Part shown: piece by piece, positions 1-12,830 of the stretch
Numbering within the stretch: position 1 is the first letter of the stretch
Layout: every line of letters starts with the position of its first letter
Origin: Gammaproteobacteria bacterium
GTDB taxonomy: Bacteria; Pseudomonadota; Gammaproteobacteria; SZUA-140
Length of the DNA: 46,458 nucleotides
NCBI GenBank assembly: GCA_003230085.1
Contig: QIGV01000072.1
Location: 1 to 46,458 of the forward strand
Direction: 5' to 3'
Program-made: the position numbers and the translations under genes
The notes under the pieces: model-generated
Databases searched by the model: none
Told to the model about the DNA's origin: nothing
The model's input: the letters and a program-made list of their open reading frames with translations, nothing else

Positions 1-156
1 ATATTAAAATGGGTTTACTGAAAATTATACAACGCCTGATTTGTTAACTGCCAAGATCACCTGTTTATTATGCGGCTTTTATTCTTGACCTTGGTGTACC
101 ACACAGGCTGAGCTACACTATCAACCCTTAAAAAACAGAATAACAATCAAATTACC

Positions 157-834
157 ATGAAAAATAACCGCTGGCATATATTGCCGGACCCGCAAACCCT
201 GGCTGAAACTGCCGCAAAAATAATTGAAGAATGTTCACAGTCCGCACTTACAGAAAAAGGCGCGTTTAAAATCGTACTGGCAGGAGGTACGACGCCAGAG
301 AAAATTTACCAGCATCTTGCTAAAATTAAAACAGACTGGTCCTGCTGGTCCATATATTTTGGAGATGAACGCTGCCTGCCGATTGATGACCCGCAGCGAA
401 ACAGCATAATGGCCACCCACAGCTGGCTGAAACACGTCTCCATTCCAGAAAACAATATACACCCCATTCCAGCAGAATTGGGGCCTGAAGCGGCTGCCCA
501 ACGCTATGCTGGAGAAATTGAAAGCGCTCTCCCTTTCGACCTGGTTCTGCTGGGTATGGGTGAAGATGGGCACACAGCCAGTCTGTTCCCAGGCCAGCAC
601 CATAATACGACGGAACTGGTGCATCCGGTACATGAAGCACCCAAGCCGCCTCCAGAGCGCGTCTCTCTCAGCCTTGAGGCGCTAAATAATAGCAACACCG
701 TCATCATACTTGTGGCGGGTGCTGCTAAACGCAAGGCGGTACAGCAATGGCAAGCCGATGAGGATTTACCGATTGCATCGATTCATGGTCGTAACGGCTG
801 TGAAATCTATCTGGATCTTGCAGCACAGCCGTAA
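157..834 (+). CDS. pgl: 6-phosphogluconolactonase
   Basis: 225 aa; motifs VLAGGTTPEKIYQHL, YFGDERCLP and LLGMGEDGHTASLFPG are typical of the DevB/Pgl family. Confidence 0.93.
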   Translation: MKNNRWHILPDPQTLAETAAKIIEECSQSALTEKGAFKIVLAGGTTPEKIYQHLAKIKTDWSCWSIYFGDERCLPIDDPQRNSIMATHSWLKHVSIPENNIHPIPAELGPEAAAQRYAGEIESALPFDLVLLGMGEDGHTASLFPGQHHNTTELVHPVHEAPKPPPERVSLSLEALNNSNTVIILVAGAAKRKAVQQWQADEDLPIASIHGRNGCEIYLDLAAQP

Positions 835-891
835 TAAATCGTACATAAAACTATCAACTCTTCCCTGTAGTGACACAAATTTCTCCTACTC

Positions 892-2976
892 ATGACAAAT
901 ATACTTAAACAACACTACGACATCCTCCCTGGCAAGCAGTATCCCGGTGGCGCAACATTCGCCCCTGAAGGCATTAACTTCTCCATCTTCAGTCACCACG
1001 CTACCAGCGTCGAACTACTGCTTTTTGAAAACGCTGACAGCACCCAGCCCTTCCAGATCATTTCTCTCGAACAGCGTTATCATCGCACTTTCTTTTTCTG
1101 GCATGTATTGGTCAAGGATTTACCTGTGGGCGCCTATTACGCCTGGCGTATCGACGGCCCGGGTGATGTGGAGCATACGGGATTTCGCTTCAATCGCAAC
1201 AAGGTGCTGCTGGATCCCTGGGCACGCGCCATTTCCGACAAGCTGTGGAATCACCAGCACGCCTGTGATGAAGATGATAATACAACCACTTCAATGCGCG
1301 CCATCGTGGTCGATAACCGCTACGACTGGGAGGATGACCAACCATCGCAGGTTCTCCCGGAACATACGATCATCTATGAAATGCACGTGGGTGGTTTTAC
1401 CCGCCATAGTAGTTCGAGCGTTACCCACCCCGGCACCTTTCAGGGGCTCATAGAGAAAATCCCCTATCTCAAGGCACTGGGCATCACGCATGTAGAACTC
1501 CTGCCTATCATGGCCTTCGATGAACAGGATGTACCGCCTGGAGTGGCAGCCCTGGGACTTAATAATTATTGGGGTTACAGCACCCACAGTTTTTACAGCC
1601 CGCACCCTGGTTACTGCGTCACACCCGATGATGGCAGCCATGTACGGGAGTTCCGCGACATGGTCAAGGCGCTGCACAAGGCTGACATCGGCATCATTCT
1701 TGATGTCGTTTTCAACCACACTGCCGAAGGTGGCGTAGATGGCCCGACCATCAATTTCAAAGGTATCGGCAATGAAGCCTTCTACCACCTTGAGCCTGAA
1801 GACCGTAGCCAGTACCGCGACTATACTGGCTGCGGCAATACCGTAAACTGCAATCATCCACTGGTAGCAAGATTCATCGTAGACTGCCTGGAATACTGGT
1901 CCAAGGAAATGCATGTAGATGGATTCCGCTTTGACCTGGCAAGTGTTCTTTCGCGTGGTGAGGATGGCAAACCGCTGTATCACGCGCCAGTATTATGGAA
2001 TATAGAATTCTCAGAAGCATTGATCAATAAACGCATCATCGCCGAGGCCTGGGACGCAGTAGGTCTTTATCAGGTGGGCGACTTTCCGGGGTACCGCTGG
2101 GCTGAATGGAATGGCCGCTACCGGGATACGATACGAAAATTTATCCGCGGTGATAGCGGTCTCATTGAGGAAGTCGCGTCACGCATTGCCGGTAGCAGCG
2201 ACCTCTACCAGCCCCGCGACCGGCTGCCAGCCAATAGTATCAATTTCGTCACCTGCCACGATGGATTTAGCCTGCTCGATCAGGTCAGCTATGATCACAA
2301 GCACAACGAATCGAATGGGGAGGATAACCGTGATGGCTCTGACAATAACCTGAGCTGGAATTGTGGTATCGAAGGCCCGACAGACCAGGAAGAAATCCTT
2401 ACACTGAGACACCGCCAGGCCAGGAATTTTATGGCCATACTGTGCCTCAGTCAGGGCGTCCCCATGATGCACGCCGGCGATGAACTGCTAAGAACCCAAC
2501 AAGGCAACAATAACGTCTATTGTCAAAACAACGAACTGGGCTGGTTTGATTGGAATCTGGTTGATATCAACAGCGACATGCTGCGCTTCACCCGCGAAAT
2601 AATTGCATTTCGCAAGCGCCATCCCTGCCTCATGCAACCCCGCTTTCTGACGGGTGTCAAAAATGAAGGCGCAGATATTACCTGGCATGGGCTCCACTTG
2701 CACCAACCCCTGTGGGGCGACCCTGCCGGCCAGATCCTGGCCTTTACTTTGACAGAACTGGCGCCTGGTAATAGCCATCTTCATATCATGCTGAACATGG
2801 GCAAGGAGGAACAGCAATTACAGCTGCCACTGATTCCCGAGCGTTATTGGCATCTCGCCATCGATACGTTTCTGGAACGGCCCAATGATATCCTGGCAAT
2901 TTCTGAACAGACAGCTATGACAGAATCCAGTTATCGTATCCAGGCACACAGCATCGCTGTCTTTGAAAGCCGTTAG
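892..2976 (+). CDS. glgX: Glycogen debranching enzyme (isoamylase type, GH13)
   Basis: 694 aa; YEMHVGGFT, DVVFNHTAEG, VDGFRFDLASVL, NFVTCHDGFSLLD and MMHAGDELLRTQQGNNN match GlgX. Confidence 0.93.
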   Translation: MTNILKQHYDILPGKQYPGGATFAPEGINFSIFSHHATSVELLLFENADSTQPFQIISLEQRYHRTFFFWHVLVKDLPVGAYYAWRIDGPGDVEHTGFRFNRNKVLLDPWARAISDKLWNHQHACDEDDNTTTSMRAIVVDNRYDWEDDQPSQVLPEHTIIYEMHVGGFTRHSSSSVTHPGTFQGLIEKIPYLKALGITHVELLPIMAFDEQDVPPGVAALGLNNYWGYSTHSFYSPHPGYCVTPDDGSHVREFRDMVKALHKADIGIILDVVFNHTAEGGVDGPTINFKGIGNEAFYHLEPEDRSQYRDYTGCGNTVNCNHPLVARFIVDCLEYWSKEMHVDGFRFDLASVLSRGEDGKPLYHAPVLWNIEFSEALINKRIIAEAWDAVGLYQVGDFPGYRWAEWNGRYRDTIRKFIRGDSGLIEEVASRIAGSSDLYQPRDRLPANSINFVTCHDGFSLLDQVSYDHKHNESNGEDNRDGSDNNLSWNCGIEGPTDQEEILTLRHRQARNFMAILCLSQGVPMMHAGDELLRTQQGNNNVYCQNNELGWFDWNLVDINSDMLRFTREIIAFRKRHPCLMQPRFLTGVKNEGADITWHGLHLHQPLWGDPAGQILAFTLTELAPGNSHLHIMLNMGKEEQQLQLPLIPERYWHLAIDTFLERPNDILAISEQTAMTESSYRIQAHSIAVFESR

Positions 2977-2982
2977 AAAATT

Positions 2983-3780
2983 AATTAAGGGGACAGTATA
3001 CTTAATTAAAATCCAGCACAGCCGTCAGACTTGGTTATGTCTTGGGCCCCGGGCGAGCGGGTCTCAGGGGTCTGCCTGCTAGCACCTCGGCTGTTTGTAT
3101 AAACCGATTATCCCCAAGTGGCCTACCGGTGCGTGAATGTTTTCGCAGAGCGTCAAGTCTCTGTTCAGTTTCAGCATCACCCAGGTAACCTTGCCAGTCC
3201 TTTATTCTCCCAAGCAGAGGAGATACACGGACAAAAACATCGTCTCGGCCACGGAGATGTGCACGCGCACTTGACCAAGGCCAGTCCTGAGCATTTTTCA
3301 CCATGCTTGCCCGAACCGGATTTAGTTCGACATAGCGGACCGCAGCAAGTAAATGTTCCTCATCCATTGGGAAGGAATGAAACCGCTCCTGCCAAAGATG
3401 GCCTCGCCAGTCATTCCTTAAATTGATCATTCGTGTATAGCGCCGATGGGCCTCGGCAAGCGATTCACGCAACCCTTCCGCTGCTTGAGGAACGAGTATC
3501 AGATGAACATGATTGGGCATCAGGCAATAAGCCCAGCATTCCGTCCGAGCAGCACTGCAAGCCTTGGCTACAAGACCCAGATAAATCTGGTAGTCATTCC
3601 GGGAAAAAAATATCTTCTGTCGCCGGTTCCCCCGCTGCGTTACATGATGAGGATACCCGGGCAAAACCACCCGTGGAATACGTGGCATACCGTTCCTCCT
3701 TGAACAGTTTTATTTATATACCGCCAGCCAATTCTAACAGAATTCTTGATCGGATAATTAAGTATACTGTCCCCGTAATT
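2983..3780. mobile_element. RAYT/IS200-like element bounded by 26-bp imperfect inverted repeats
   Basis: Left AATTAAGGGGACAGTATACTTAATTA (2983-3008); right TAATTAAGTATACTGTCCCCGTAATT (3755-3780), whose reverse complement matches 25/26. They flank the Y1 transposase ORF. Confidence 0.8.
3035..3688 (-). CDS. REP-associated tyrosine transposase (Y1_Tnp family)
   Basis: 217 aa; GYPHHVTQRGNRRQKIFF, YCLMPNHVHLILVP (HUH motif) and AVRYVELNPVRA are typical of RAYT proteins; ORF looks intact. Confidence 0.92.
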   Translation of the reverse strand: MPRIPRVVLPGYPHHVTQRGNRRQKIFFSRNDYQIYLGLVAKACSAARTECWAYCLMPNHVHLILVPQAAEGLRESLAEAHRRYTRMINLRNDWRGHLWQERFHSFPMDEEHLLAAVRYVELNPVRASMVKNAQDWPWSSARAHLRGRDDVFVRVSPLLGRIKDWQGYLGDAETEQRLDALRKHSRTGRPLGDNRFIQTAEVLAGRPLRPARPGPKT

Positions 3781-3793
3781 CGCTCAGAATTCC

Positions 3794-5317
3794 TCAGGCG
3801 AGTCTGTCATCCGCCACCCGGTAGCTGGGGTCTTCAATCACATTGGCCTCCACCAGATTACCTGCTTTTTCCAGTAGTACACGACATTCCACGCTCAGAT
3901 GACGTATATGTAATGTCTTGCCGGCATTGACGTAGCGCTCCGCAAGGGAATCAATCGCCTCCAGGCCGGAATGATCGTAGACTCGGGTATTTTTAAAATC
4001 GACCACGACGTCTTCAGGATCATTGCGCGGGTCAAACAAGTTTCGAAAACTGTGAATGGAACCGAAAAACAGGGGGCCGCGTAGCTCATAGACCTTGGTG
4101 CCTTTCTCATCAATATGATGGTCGCAATCCATGCGCTTGGCGGCAGCCCAGGCGAACACCACTGCAGAGACAATCACTCCCACAACAACCGCGACCGCTA
4201 GATCGGTTGCCACGGTAACCCCTGACACCAATACCAGGACAAAGGCATCCGCCTTGGGCACTTTGCCCAGGATACGCAGGCTTGACCATTCAAAGGTACC
4301 GACCACGACGATAAACATCACGCCGATCAGAGCGGCCAGGGGGATCATCTCAATCAATGGTGAGGCAAACAGAATGAAGGCGAGCAAAAATAGTGCGGCC
4401 GAAATCCCGGATGCCCGCCCACGCCCGCCCGAATTCACATTGATCATGCTCTGGCCAATCATCGCGCAACCACCCATGCCACCAAAAAAACCGGTCACCA
4501 CATTGGCCGTACCCTGCCCGATACATTCACGATTGCCACGGCCACGGGTTTCAGTCAGCTCATCGATCAGGGTCATGGTCAGCAGAGATTCAATCAGGCC
4601 AATAGCCGCCAGGATCGCGGCATACGGCAAGATGATCCATAATGTCTCCCATACAAGCGGGACTGCGGGTATATGAAAATCAGGCAATCCGCCGGCGATA
4701 GAAGCCATGTCGCCCACCGTCCGCACATCAAAGCCGAAAAAATACACCAGCAGGGTCACGACCACTATCGCCACCAGGGGAGCAGGCACCGCCTTGGTGA
4801 AACGCGGCAGAAAATGAATGATCGCCATCGTCAGGCCAATCAAGGCAAGCAGGAGCCACAGTGCCGAGCCGCTCAGCCACTCACTACTGTCCCCGGGCAT
4901 TTTGAAGTGCTGTAACTGGGCGAGAAAGATCACAATTGCGAGACCGTTCACAAAACCCAGCATAACCGGGTATGGCACCAGGCGAATAAATTTCCCCAGT
5001 TTCAGCAAGCCGACACTGACCTGGATTATTCCCATCAGCACCACGGCGGCAAACAGATACTCCACACCATGCCGGGCAACCAGATCGACCATGACAACCG
5101 CCAGGGCGCCGGTAGCGCCCGAAATCATGCCCGGACGACCGCCGATAGCCGCCGTGATCAACCCCACCATAAATGCGGCATACAATCCGACCAGGGGTCC
5201 GACACCTGCCACAAAAGCAAAGGCAATGGCCTCGGGAACCAGGGCCAGGGCCACGGTCAAACCGGATAATAGATCATTTTTCAGATTGGAGGTGGGCATC
5301 GCCCTTAGTTCAAACAT
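3794..5317 (-). CDS. SulP family anion transporter with C-terminal STAS domain
   Basis: 507 aa; [34 protein letters not shown] and [28 protein letters not shown]-terminal [15 protein letters not shown] resembles STAS. Confidence 0.9.
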   Translation of the reverse strand: MFELRAMPTSNLKNDLLSGLTVALALVPEAIAFAFVAGVGPLVGLYAAFMVGLITAAIGGRPGMISGATGALAVVMVDLVARHGVEYLFAAVVLMGIIQVSVGLLKLGKFIRLVPYPVMLGFVNGLAIVIFLAQLQHFKMPGDSSEWLSGSALWLLLALIGLTMAIIHFLPRFTKAVPAPLVAIVVVTLLVYFFGFDVRTVGDMASIAGGLPDFHIPAVPLVWETLWIILPYAAILAAIGLIESLLTMTLIDELTETRGRGNRECIGQGTANVVTGFFGGMGGCAMIGQSMINVNSGGRGRASGISAALFLLAFILFASPLIEMIPLAALIGVMFIVVVGTFEWSSLRILGKVPKADAFVLVLVSGVTVATDLAVAVVVGVIVSAVVFAWAAAKRMDCDHHIDEKGTKVYELRGPLFFGSIHSFRNLFDPRNDPEDVVVDFKNTRVYDHSGLEAIDSLAERYVNAGKTLHIRHLSVECRVLLEKAGNLVEANVIEDPSYRVADDRLA

Positions 5318-5521
5318 TCACGGTATTCCAGGGTCAGTTGACAAAAACAAAGAGGAAAAAAGCGCTGAAGTATATAACAGATTGAATCAAGCACCAATAA
5401 CCCATGGAAGAATACCTGAGAATGGCCTGCTGAACTTGCGTCGCAATACTCCCTTGTGTCAACATCAGGGGTTCATTTTCGATCACGAATAACATGGTCA
5501 CTATTCAAGGAAGTCACTGAT

Positions 5522-5887
5522 ATGAACAAAGTTGATTTTGGAGTCATCAAGGCCTTTCAGTTTCTGGCTCTGCTGTTTTTTACCTTTACCGTATTTCTTT
5601 ATTACGGCTCTATACTGCTGATTGCCCTAACTATCTTGCAATATCTCGCGATGATCTTTTCCCTGTTTGGTTCGTTTCTATCGGGCATCATCTCATTCGC
5701 AGCGCTTATCGGGCTGTGCTATTACATATACAAGCTTCCGGGACTAGTGGGTGCCTTACTGGAGATAGGAATGGAGATCATCAAACTGGGTTATAAAACC
5801 ATCTGCCATTTTGGTGAATTAGCGGAAAAAGCTAAGGGCGAACAAACGACAGAAAAGCAGGACTCTGACCAAGCCAGCGCCCAGTAG
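5522..5887 (+). CDS. Small hypothetical membrane protein
   Basis: ORF 5456..5887; internal ATG at 5522 follows AAGGAAGTCACTGAT; hydrophobic N-terminal segments. Confidence 0.6.
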   Translation: MNKVDFGVIKAFQFLALLFFTFTVFLYYGSILLIALTILQYLAMIFSLFGSFLSGIISFAALIGLCYYIYKLPGLVGALLEIGMEIIKLGYKTICHFGELAEKAKGEQTTEKQDSDQASAQ

Positions 5888-5962
5888 CTAGCTCCAGGGA
5901 TAAAGCAGACCCAACTATACTCTCGTACGTCTAAACCCGTAGGCAATTATGGCTGGGTGCGC

Positions 5963-8474
<2,512 letters not shown>

Positions 8475-8553
8475 TTTGAACCAGTCGTGATTTAAGGGTA
8501 GCAGGTATATACGCTGCTATTGTCCGGGCAGAATATTAAACCAGAAATAAAAA

Positions 8554-8739
8554 TCATCTTAACAGATACAATAGCAGGACACCGACAACCATACTGGACA
8601 AGCCGGCAAAGCGTAATGTCTGATCATTTATTTTAAGCATACTGACGACTATCCGACGCATAAGCGCTGGATTAAGAAAGGGGATCATCCCCTCGATTAT
8701 CAATAGCAGGGCCAGGGCTGCTAACAGATCGTGCCACAT
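8554..8739 (-). CDS. DUF2065 (YjeT-like) small membrane protein
   Basis: 61 aa; LAALALLLIIEGMIPFLNPALMRRIV...LRFAGLSSMVVGVLLLYLLR; conserved position downstream of hflC. Confidence 0.8.
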   Translation of the reverse strand: MWHDLLAALALLLIIEGMIPFLNPALMRRIVVSMLKINDQTLRFAGLSSMVVGVLLLYLLR

Positions 8740-8768
8740 GCAGTTGCCTTAGCAATACTGGTCGACAC

Positions 8769-9647
8769 TCATTTAGGAGCATTCCCCTTCGCACTCTTGA
8801 AGTACTTGAAGAAGTCTGAATCAGGCTCGAGCACCAGAATATCATTCTCCGTCCTGAACGTGGCTTTATAGGCATTCAGGCTCCTGTAAAATGAATAGAA
8901 TTCAGGGTCATTATTGTAGGCCTTGGCATAGATCTCTGCTGCCTTGGCGTCTCCCTGACCACGGGTCTGCTCGGCTTCTCTAAAGGCCTCCGCAACAATG
9001 ACCGTGCGCTGGCGATCGGCATCTGCACGAATTCGCTCAGCAGCTTCTGCGCCCTTTGAACGCAGGTCTTTAGCAGTACGCGCCCGCTCCGCCTCCATGC
9101 GCCGGTATACAGAGTTGCTGATATCCTCTGGTAAGTCGATACGTTTGATTCGCACATCGACTACCTCTATACCGAATTCTGTTGCCTGGATTTCTGTATT
9201 GGCGAGCAGGATATCCATGATTTTCTTGCGATCACCGGAAATAACATTCTGGATCGTACGCTTACCAAACTCGCTCCGCAGACCGTCCTTGATAATCTGG
9301 GACAGGCGGATATTAGCACGGAGAGTATCACCACCCATGGTCGTGTAGTACAAGCCAACATCATCGATACGCCATTTCACAAATGAATCGACGATGACAT
9401 TCTTTTTCTCCGCAGTCAGATACCTTTCCGGATCGGCATCCAGCGTCTGTATCCGTGCATCAAACTTCTTGATATTGTTAATGACAGGAATCTTGAAATG
9501 CAGTCCGGGCTCGTAATCCGTACGGACGATTTCACCAAATTTAAAAAGTGCGGCACGCTCCCATTCCTTCACGGTAAACAGGGATCCCCATGCGAGAACC
9601 AGGATCAAAATTAAAACAATGCCGATGAGTGGCTTACTGTTTCCCAT
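8769..9647 (-). CDS. hflC: Protease modulator HflC (SPFH/band 7)
   Basis: 292 aa; single N-terminal TM plus SPFH domain, ends in ...DNDILVLEPDSDFFKYFKSA; start codon shares one base with the hflK stop (TAATG). Confidence 0.95.
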   Translation of the reverse strand: MGNSKPLIGIVLILILVLAWGSLFTVKEWERAALFKFGEIVRTDYEPGLHFKIPVINNIKKFDARIQTLDADPERYLTAEKKNVIVDSFVKWRIDDVGLYYTTMGGDTLRANIRLSQIIKDGLRSEFGKRTIQNVISGDRKKIMDILLANTEIQATEFGIEVVDVRIKRIDLPEDISNSVYRRMEAERARTAKDLRSKGAEAAERIRADADRQRTVIVAEAFREAEQTRGQGDAKAAEIYAKAYNNDPEFYSFYRSLNAYKATFRTENDILVLEPDSDFFKYFKSAKGNAPK

Positions 9648-10867
9648 TAGCGTGTCTCCCTGCTACGCAAAGCTCTGCGCGAGCGCTGCGATGTGTTTTG
9701 TTGTGGCGCCGTTGACGTCAGGCTATCCAGCTGATTGTTCTGTAGCAAAGACCTTGGTGAGAAATTGCGCCCGGAATCCTGCATGATCCGGTCAAGCGGG
9801 AGATACAGTAGATTATTACCCCCCTCGACATCCAGCATGACTTTTCTGGATTTGCTCAGCACTTCTTCAATAGCATCCAGATACAAACGCTCACGGGTCA
9901 CTTCAGGGGCTTTTTTATACTCCGCCAATAACTGGGTAAACCGGCTGGCCTCACCCTCGGCTCGATCGACAACCTGGGATTTATAGGCATCCGACTCCGC
10001 CAGCATGCGGGCAGATTGCCCCCTTGCCTCAGGCAATACACCGTTGGCATAGGCTTCCGCCTCATTTTTAAGGCGGTCCCTGTCTTCACGGGCCTTGATG
10101 GCATCGTTAAAGGCGCCCTGCACCTCTTCAGGCGGCTGCGCATCTTGCATGTTGACGCTGGTTATAATCAAGCCAGCACCATAGCGGTCCAGGATTTCCT
10201 GTGTAATCGTCTCAGTGCGGGAGACAATTTCACTACGTCCTTCCGTCAATACAAAATCCATCTTGCTTTTACCAATCGTTGTACGCAGTGCACTTTCTGT
10301 AGCCTGATGCAAAGTCAGATCAGGGTTGCGCACATTGAATAAATAATTCTTGGCATCCTTGATCTGGTACTGAACTGCCAATTTGATATCAATAATGTTT
10401 TCATCCTGCGTCAGCATCAAAGCCTCACGCGGTACATTCTGTACGCCCTGACCATTGCCACCGGCAGAACGATAACCAATCTCGACGTTACGAATCTCTT
10501 CGACATTCACCACTTCAACGGTATCGACGGGGAAAGGGATGCGCCAGTGAAGACCGGCCTCGGTCGTTTCAAGATATTTTCCCAGACGCAGTACAACGCC
10601 ACGGTTTCCCTGATCAACGGTATACAGCCCGGTTGCAGCCCACAGCGTCAGGATGATTGCAGCAATGATACTCAAACTGGTTGCACCAGCCTTGAATCCA
10701 CCGCCTCCCGATCCGCTGCCGCCTTTGCCGCCTTTGCCGCCGAATATCCCGCTCAGTTTTTCCTGCAGCTTGCGGACTACTTCATCAAGATCAGGTGGGC
10801 CCTGTTCATTTTTTTGATCGCCCCACGGATCTTTATCTTTTTGACCTCCCGGTTCATTCCAGGCCAT
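9647..10867 (-). CDS. hflK: FtsH protease activity modulator HflK
   Basis: 406 aa; Gly-rich N-terminus MAWNEPGGQKDKDPWG, GLYTVDQGNRGVVLRLGKY, MQDAQPPEEVQGAFNDAIKAREDR. Confidence 0.95.
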   Translation of the reverse strand: MAWNEPGGQKDKDPWGDQKNEQGPPDLDEVVRKLQEKLSGIFGGKGGKGGSGSGGGGFKAGATSLSIIAAIILTLWAATGLYTVDQGNRGVVLRLGKYLETTEAGLHWRIPFPVDTVEVVNVEEIRNVEIGYRSAGGNGQGVQNVPREALMLTQDENIIDIKLAVQYQIKDAKNYLFNVRNPDLTLHQATESALRTTIGKSKMDFVLTEGRSEIVSRTETITQEILDRYGAGLIITSVNMQDAQPPEEVQGAFNDAIKAREDRDRLKNEAEAYANGVLPEARGQSARMLAESDAYKSQVVDRAEGEASRFTQLLAEYKKAPEVTRERLYLDAIEEVLSKSRKVMLDVEGGNNLLYLPLDRIMQDSGRNFSPRSLLQNNQLDSLTSTAPQQNTSQRSRRALRSRETR

Positions 10868-11086
10868 TTGCTACTCCATTTTCTCAGTATTGATCTAAAT
10901 CATGTAAACCAGCTTCACATGATACCTCTACAAGGGAAACACTTTCACTACGCAACTAGGCGAATGCTACTACAATATTACTAAAGGCGCTGATTTTATG
11001 GCTCTCAGCGCCTCATCGCAAGTATTTCCAGGGGACTCATACCCCAGGGGGTTCTGAATATAGTCCAGCTCGACCAAGTCTGCACC

Positions 11087-12412
11087 CTATTTCGAGACGA
11101 GTCGACATCCGCGCTGTTTCTTTAAGTAGCCCAGCACACCCTGCCTTACGACCACGTCGACTACCCATCCTCCATTCTCGCTCATTGACTCGCTTTCTAC
11201 CACCTTCCATTTAAACAGTTTATCACGCAAACGTGCGGCCTGAGGGTGAAGATATAACCGCTGTTGTACCGTCCCTGATTCTTCCAGCCCCGTCTTAACA
11301 TCAGAGTCTGTAAGTGAATAACCCGCAGTCAAATACTCTGATAGTGCCTGGCGCAGCAAATCGATCCCCGCGCCAGTTTGCGCCGAAATCCACACCCTGG
11401 TGGGCAAGCCATTTGCCCCTCGGTCGATATGGGGTTCCACATCTTCCAGCAAATCAATCTTGTTGTAGATCTCGATTTTGGGAACATCGTCCGCCTTAAT
11501 CTCTTTCAAAACCTGCTCAACCTGGTTAATCCTCTCATGCCGCTCCTCATCGTGAGCATCTATGACGTGGAGCAGCAATGCAGCCTCCGCAGTCTCCTCC
11601 AGCGTCGACCGGAATGCGGCCACTAACTGATGGGGCAGTCCACGGATAAAACCGACGGTATCCACCATCACCAGTTGATCCAGAGGTGGTAACTCCAGAC
11701 GACGCAAGGTCGGATCCAGCGTGGCGAACAACTGATCCGATGCATATGTCTTCTCACCCGTCAAAGCATTAAACAATGTCGATTTACCGGTATTGGTATA
11801 CCCGACCAGGGATATAGTCAGCACATTAGACTTGTTTCGAGATTGACGCTGAAGTGAGCGTTGTTTTTGCACCTTGTCCAGGCGCTTTTTAAGATGCCGA
11901 ATTCTTCCCGTAATTAAGCGCCGATCAGTTTCCAGCTGAGTTTCACCTGGCCCGCGCAGGCCGATCCCCCCTTTCTGTCGCTCCAGGTGGGTCCAGCCTC
12001 TTACCAGGCGCGTTGACAGGTGCCTTAGTTGCGCCAGTTCCACCTGCAGTTTACCTTCAAAGGTACTTGCTCTTTGAGCGAATATATCCAGAATAAGGCC
12101 AGTTCGATCGACAACACGACAGCCAAGAAATTTTTCAAGATTACGTTCCTGGATAGGTGACAGGGCATGATTGACTAGAACCAGTTCGGCACCTTCCTGC
12201 TGAACAATGGCGCTTACCTCTTCCGCTTTGCCCGACCCCATAAAATAACGTGGATTGGGAACTTTCCGCGACCCCCGTACTACGGCAACTACTTCAATAT
12301 CCGCCGAGGTTGCCAGTTCGTTAAATTCATCCAGGCACTCTTTTTTCCCCCGCGATGTAAAATCAATATGTACCAGTACCGCGCGCGTCCCGCTTTGAGG
12401 TCTATCAAACAA
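11087..12412 (-). CDS. hflX: Ribosome rescue GTPase HflX
   Basis: 441 aa; SLVGYTNTGKSTLFNALTG, VDTVGFIRGLPHQLVAAFRSTLEE, KGGIGLRGPGETQLETDRR. Confidence 0.96.
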   Translation of the reverse strand: MFDRPQSGTRAVLVHIDFTSRGKKECLDEFNELATSADIEVVAVVRGSRKVPNPRYFMGSGKAEEVSAIVQQEGAELVLVNHALSPIQERNLEKFLGCRVVDRTGLILDIFAQRASTFEGKLQVELAQLRHLSTRLVRGWTHLERQKGGIGLRGPGETQLETDRRLITGRIRHLKKRLDKVQKQRSLQRQSRNKSNVLTISLVGYTNTGKSTLFNALTGEKTYASDQLFATLDPTLRRLELPPLDQLVMVDTVGFIRGLPHQLVAAFRSTLEETAEAALLLHVIDAHDEERHERINQVEQVLKEIKADDVPKIEIYNKIDLLEDVEPHIDRGANGLPTRVWISAQTGAGIDLLRQALSEYLTAGYSLTDSDVKTGLEESGTVQQRLYLHPQAARLRDKLFKWKVVESESMSENGGWVVDVVVRQGVLGYLKKQRGCRLVSK

Positions 12413-12447
12413 GCTCGCAATATCCTCCTGAAACCAGAGGGGGTACG

Positions 12448-12699
12448 TCAGTGGTCATTATTGCTGGGTTCGTGGTCATCCATCAAGGGTGTTTTAACAT
12501 TGCGCGCGGGAACAATCGTTGAAATTGCATGCTTATACACCATCTGGCTAACTGAATTCTTTAATAAAACGACAAACTGATCAAATGACTCAACTTGCCC
12601 CTGAAGTTTAATGCCATTGACGAGATAAATTGAAACTGGAACATGCTCCTTGCGCAAAGCGTTCAAAAAAGGGTCTTGCAGTGTCTGCCCTTTGGCCAT
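12448..12699 (-). CDS. hfq: RNA chaperone Hfq
   Basis: 83 aa; [47 protein letters not shown]...[10 protein letters not shown]. Confidence 0.98.
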   Translation of the reverse strand: MAKGQTLQDPFLNALRKEHVPVSIYLVNGIKLQGQVESFDQFVVLLKNSVSQMVYKHAISTIVPARNVKTPLMDDHEPSNNDH

Positions 12700-12830
12700 T
12701 ATTATTCTCCTTATAATTCGCCGACACTCCCTCCGGCATTATAATTATTGTTAATATATCAATCTCTTGCAACACATTTCGCAAATTTCTATCCCTGATT
12801 TGTGATTGTATCACTAACCACTGTTGCAGG

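Noticed and set aside
1291-1983. 230-aa antisense ORF within glgX
   Set aside because: Entirely opposite a well-supported GlgX reading frame with no recognisable domain; typical shadow ORF.
3118-3930. Plus-strand ORFs across the transposase
   Set aside because: Shadow of the RAYT gene, whose minus-strand motifs are clear.
4131-5492. Several plus-strand ORFs (4131..4676, 4673..4915, 4818..5492) opposite the SulP gene
   Set aside because: Low-complexity Thr/Ala/Arg-rich shadow translations of the SulP coding strand.
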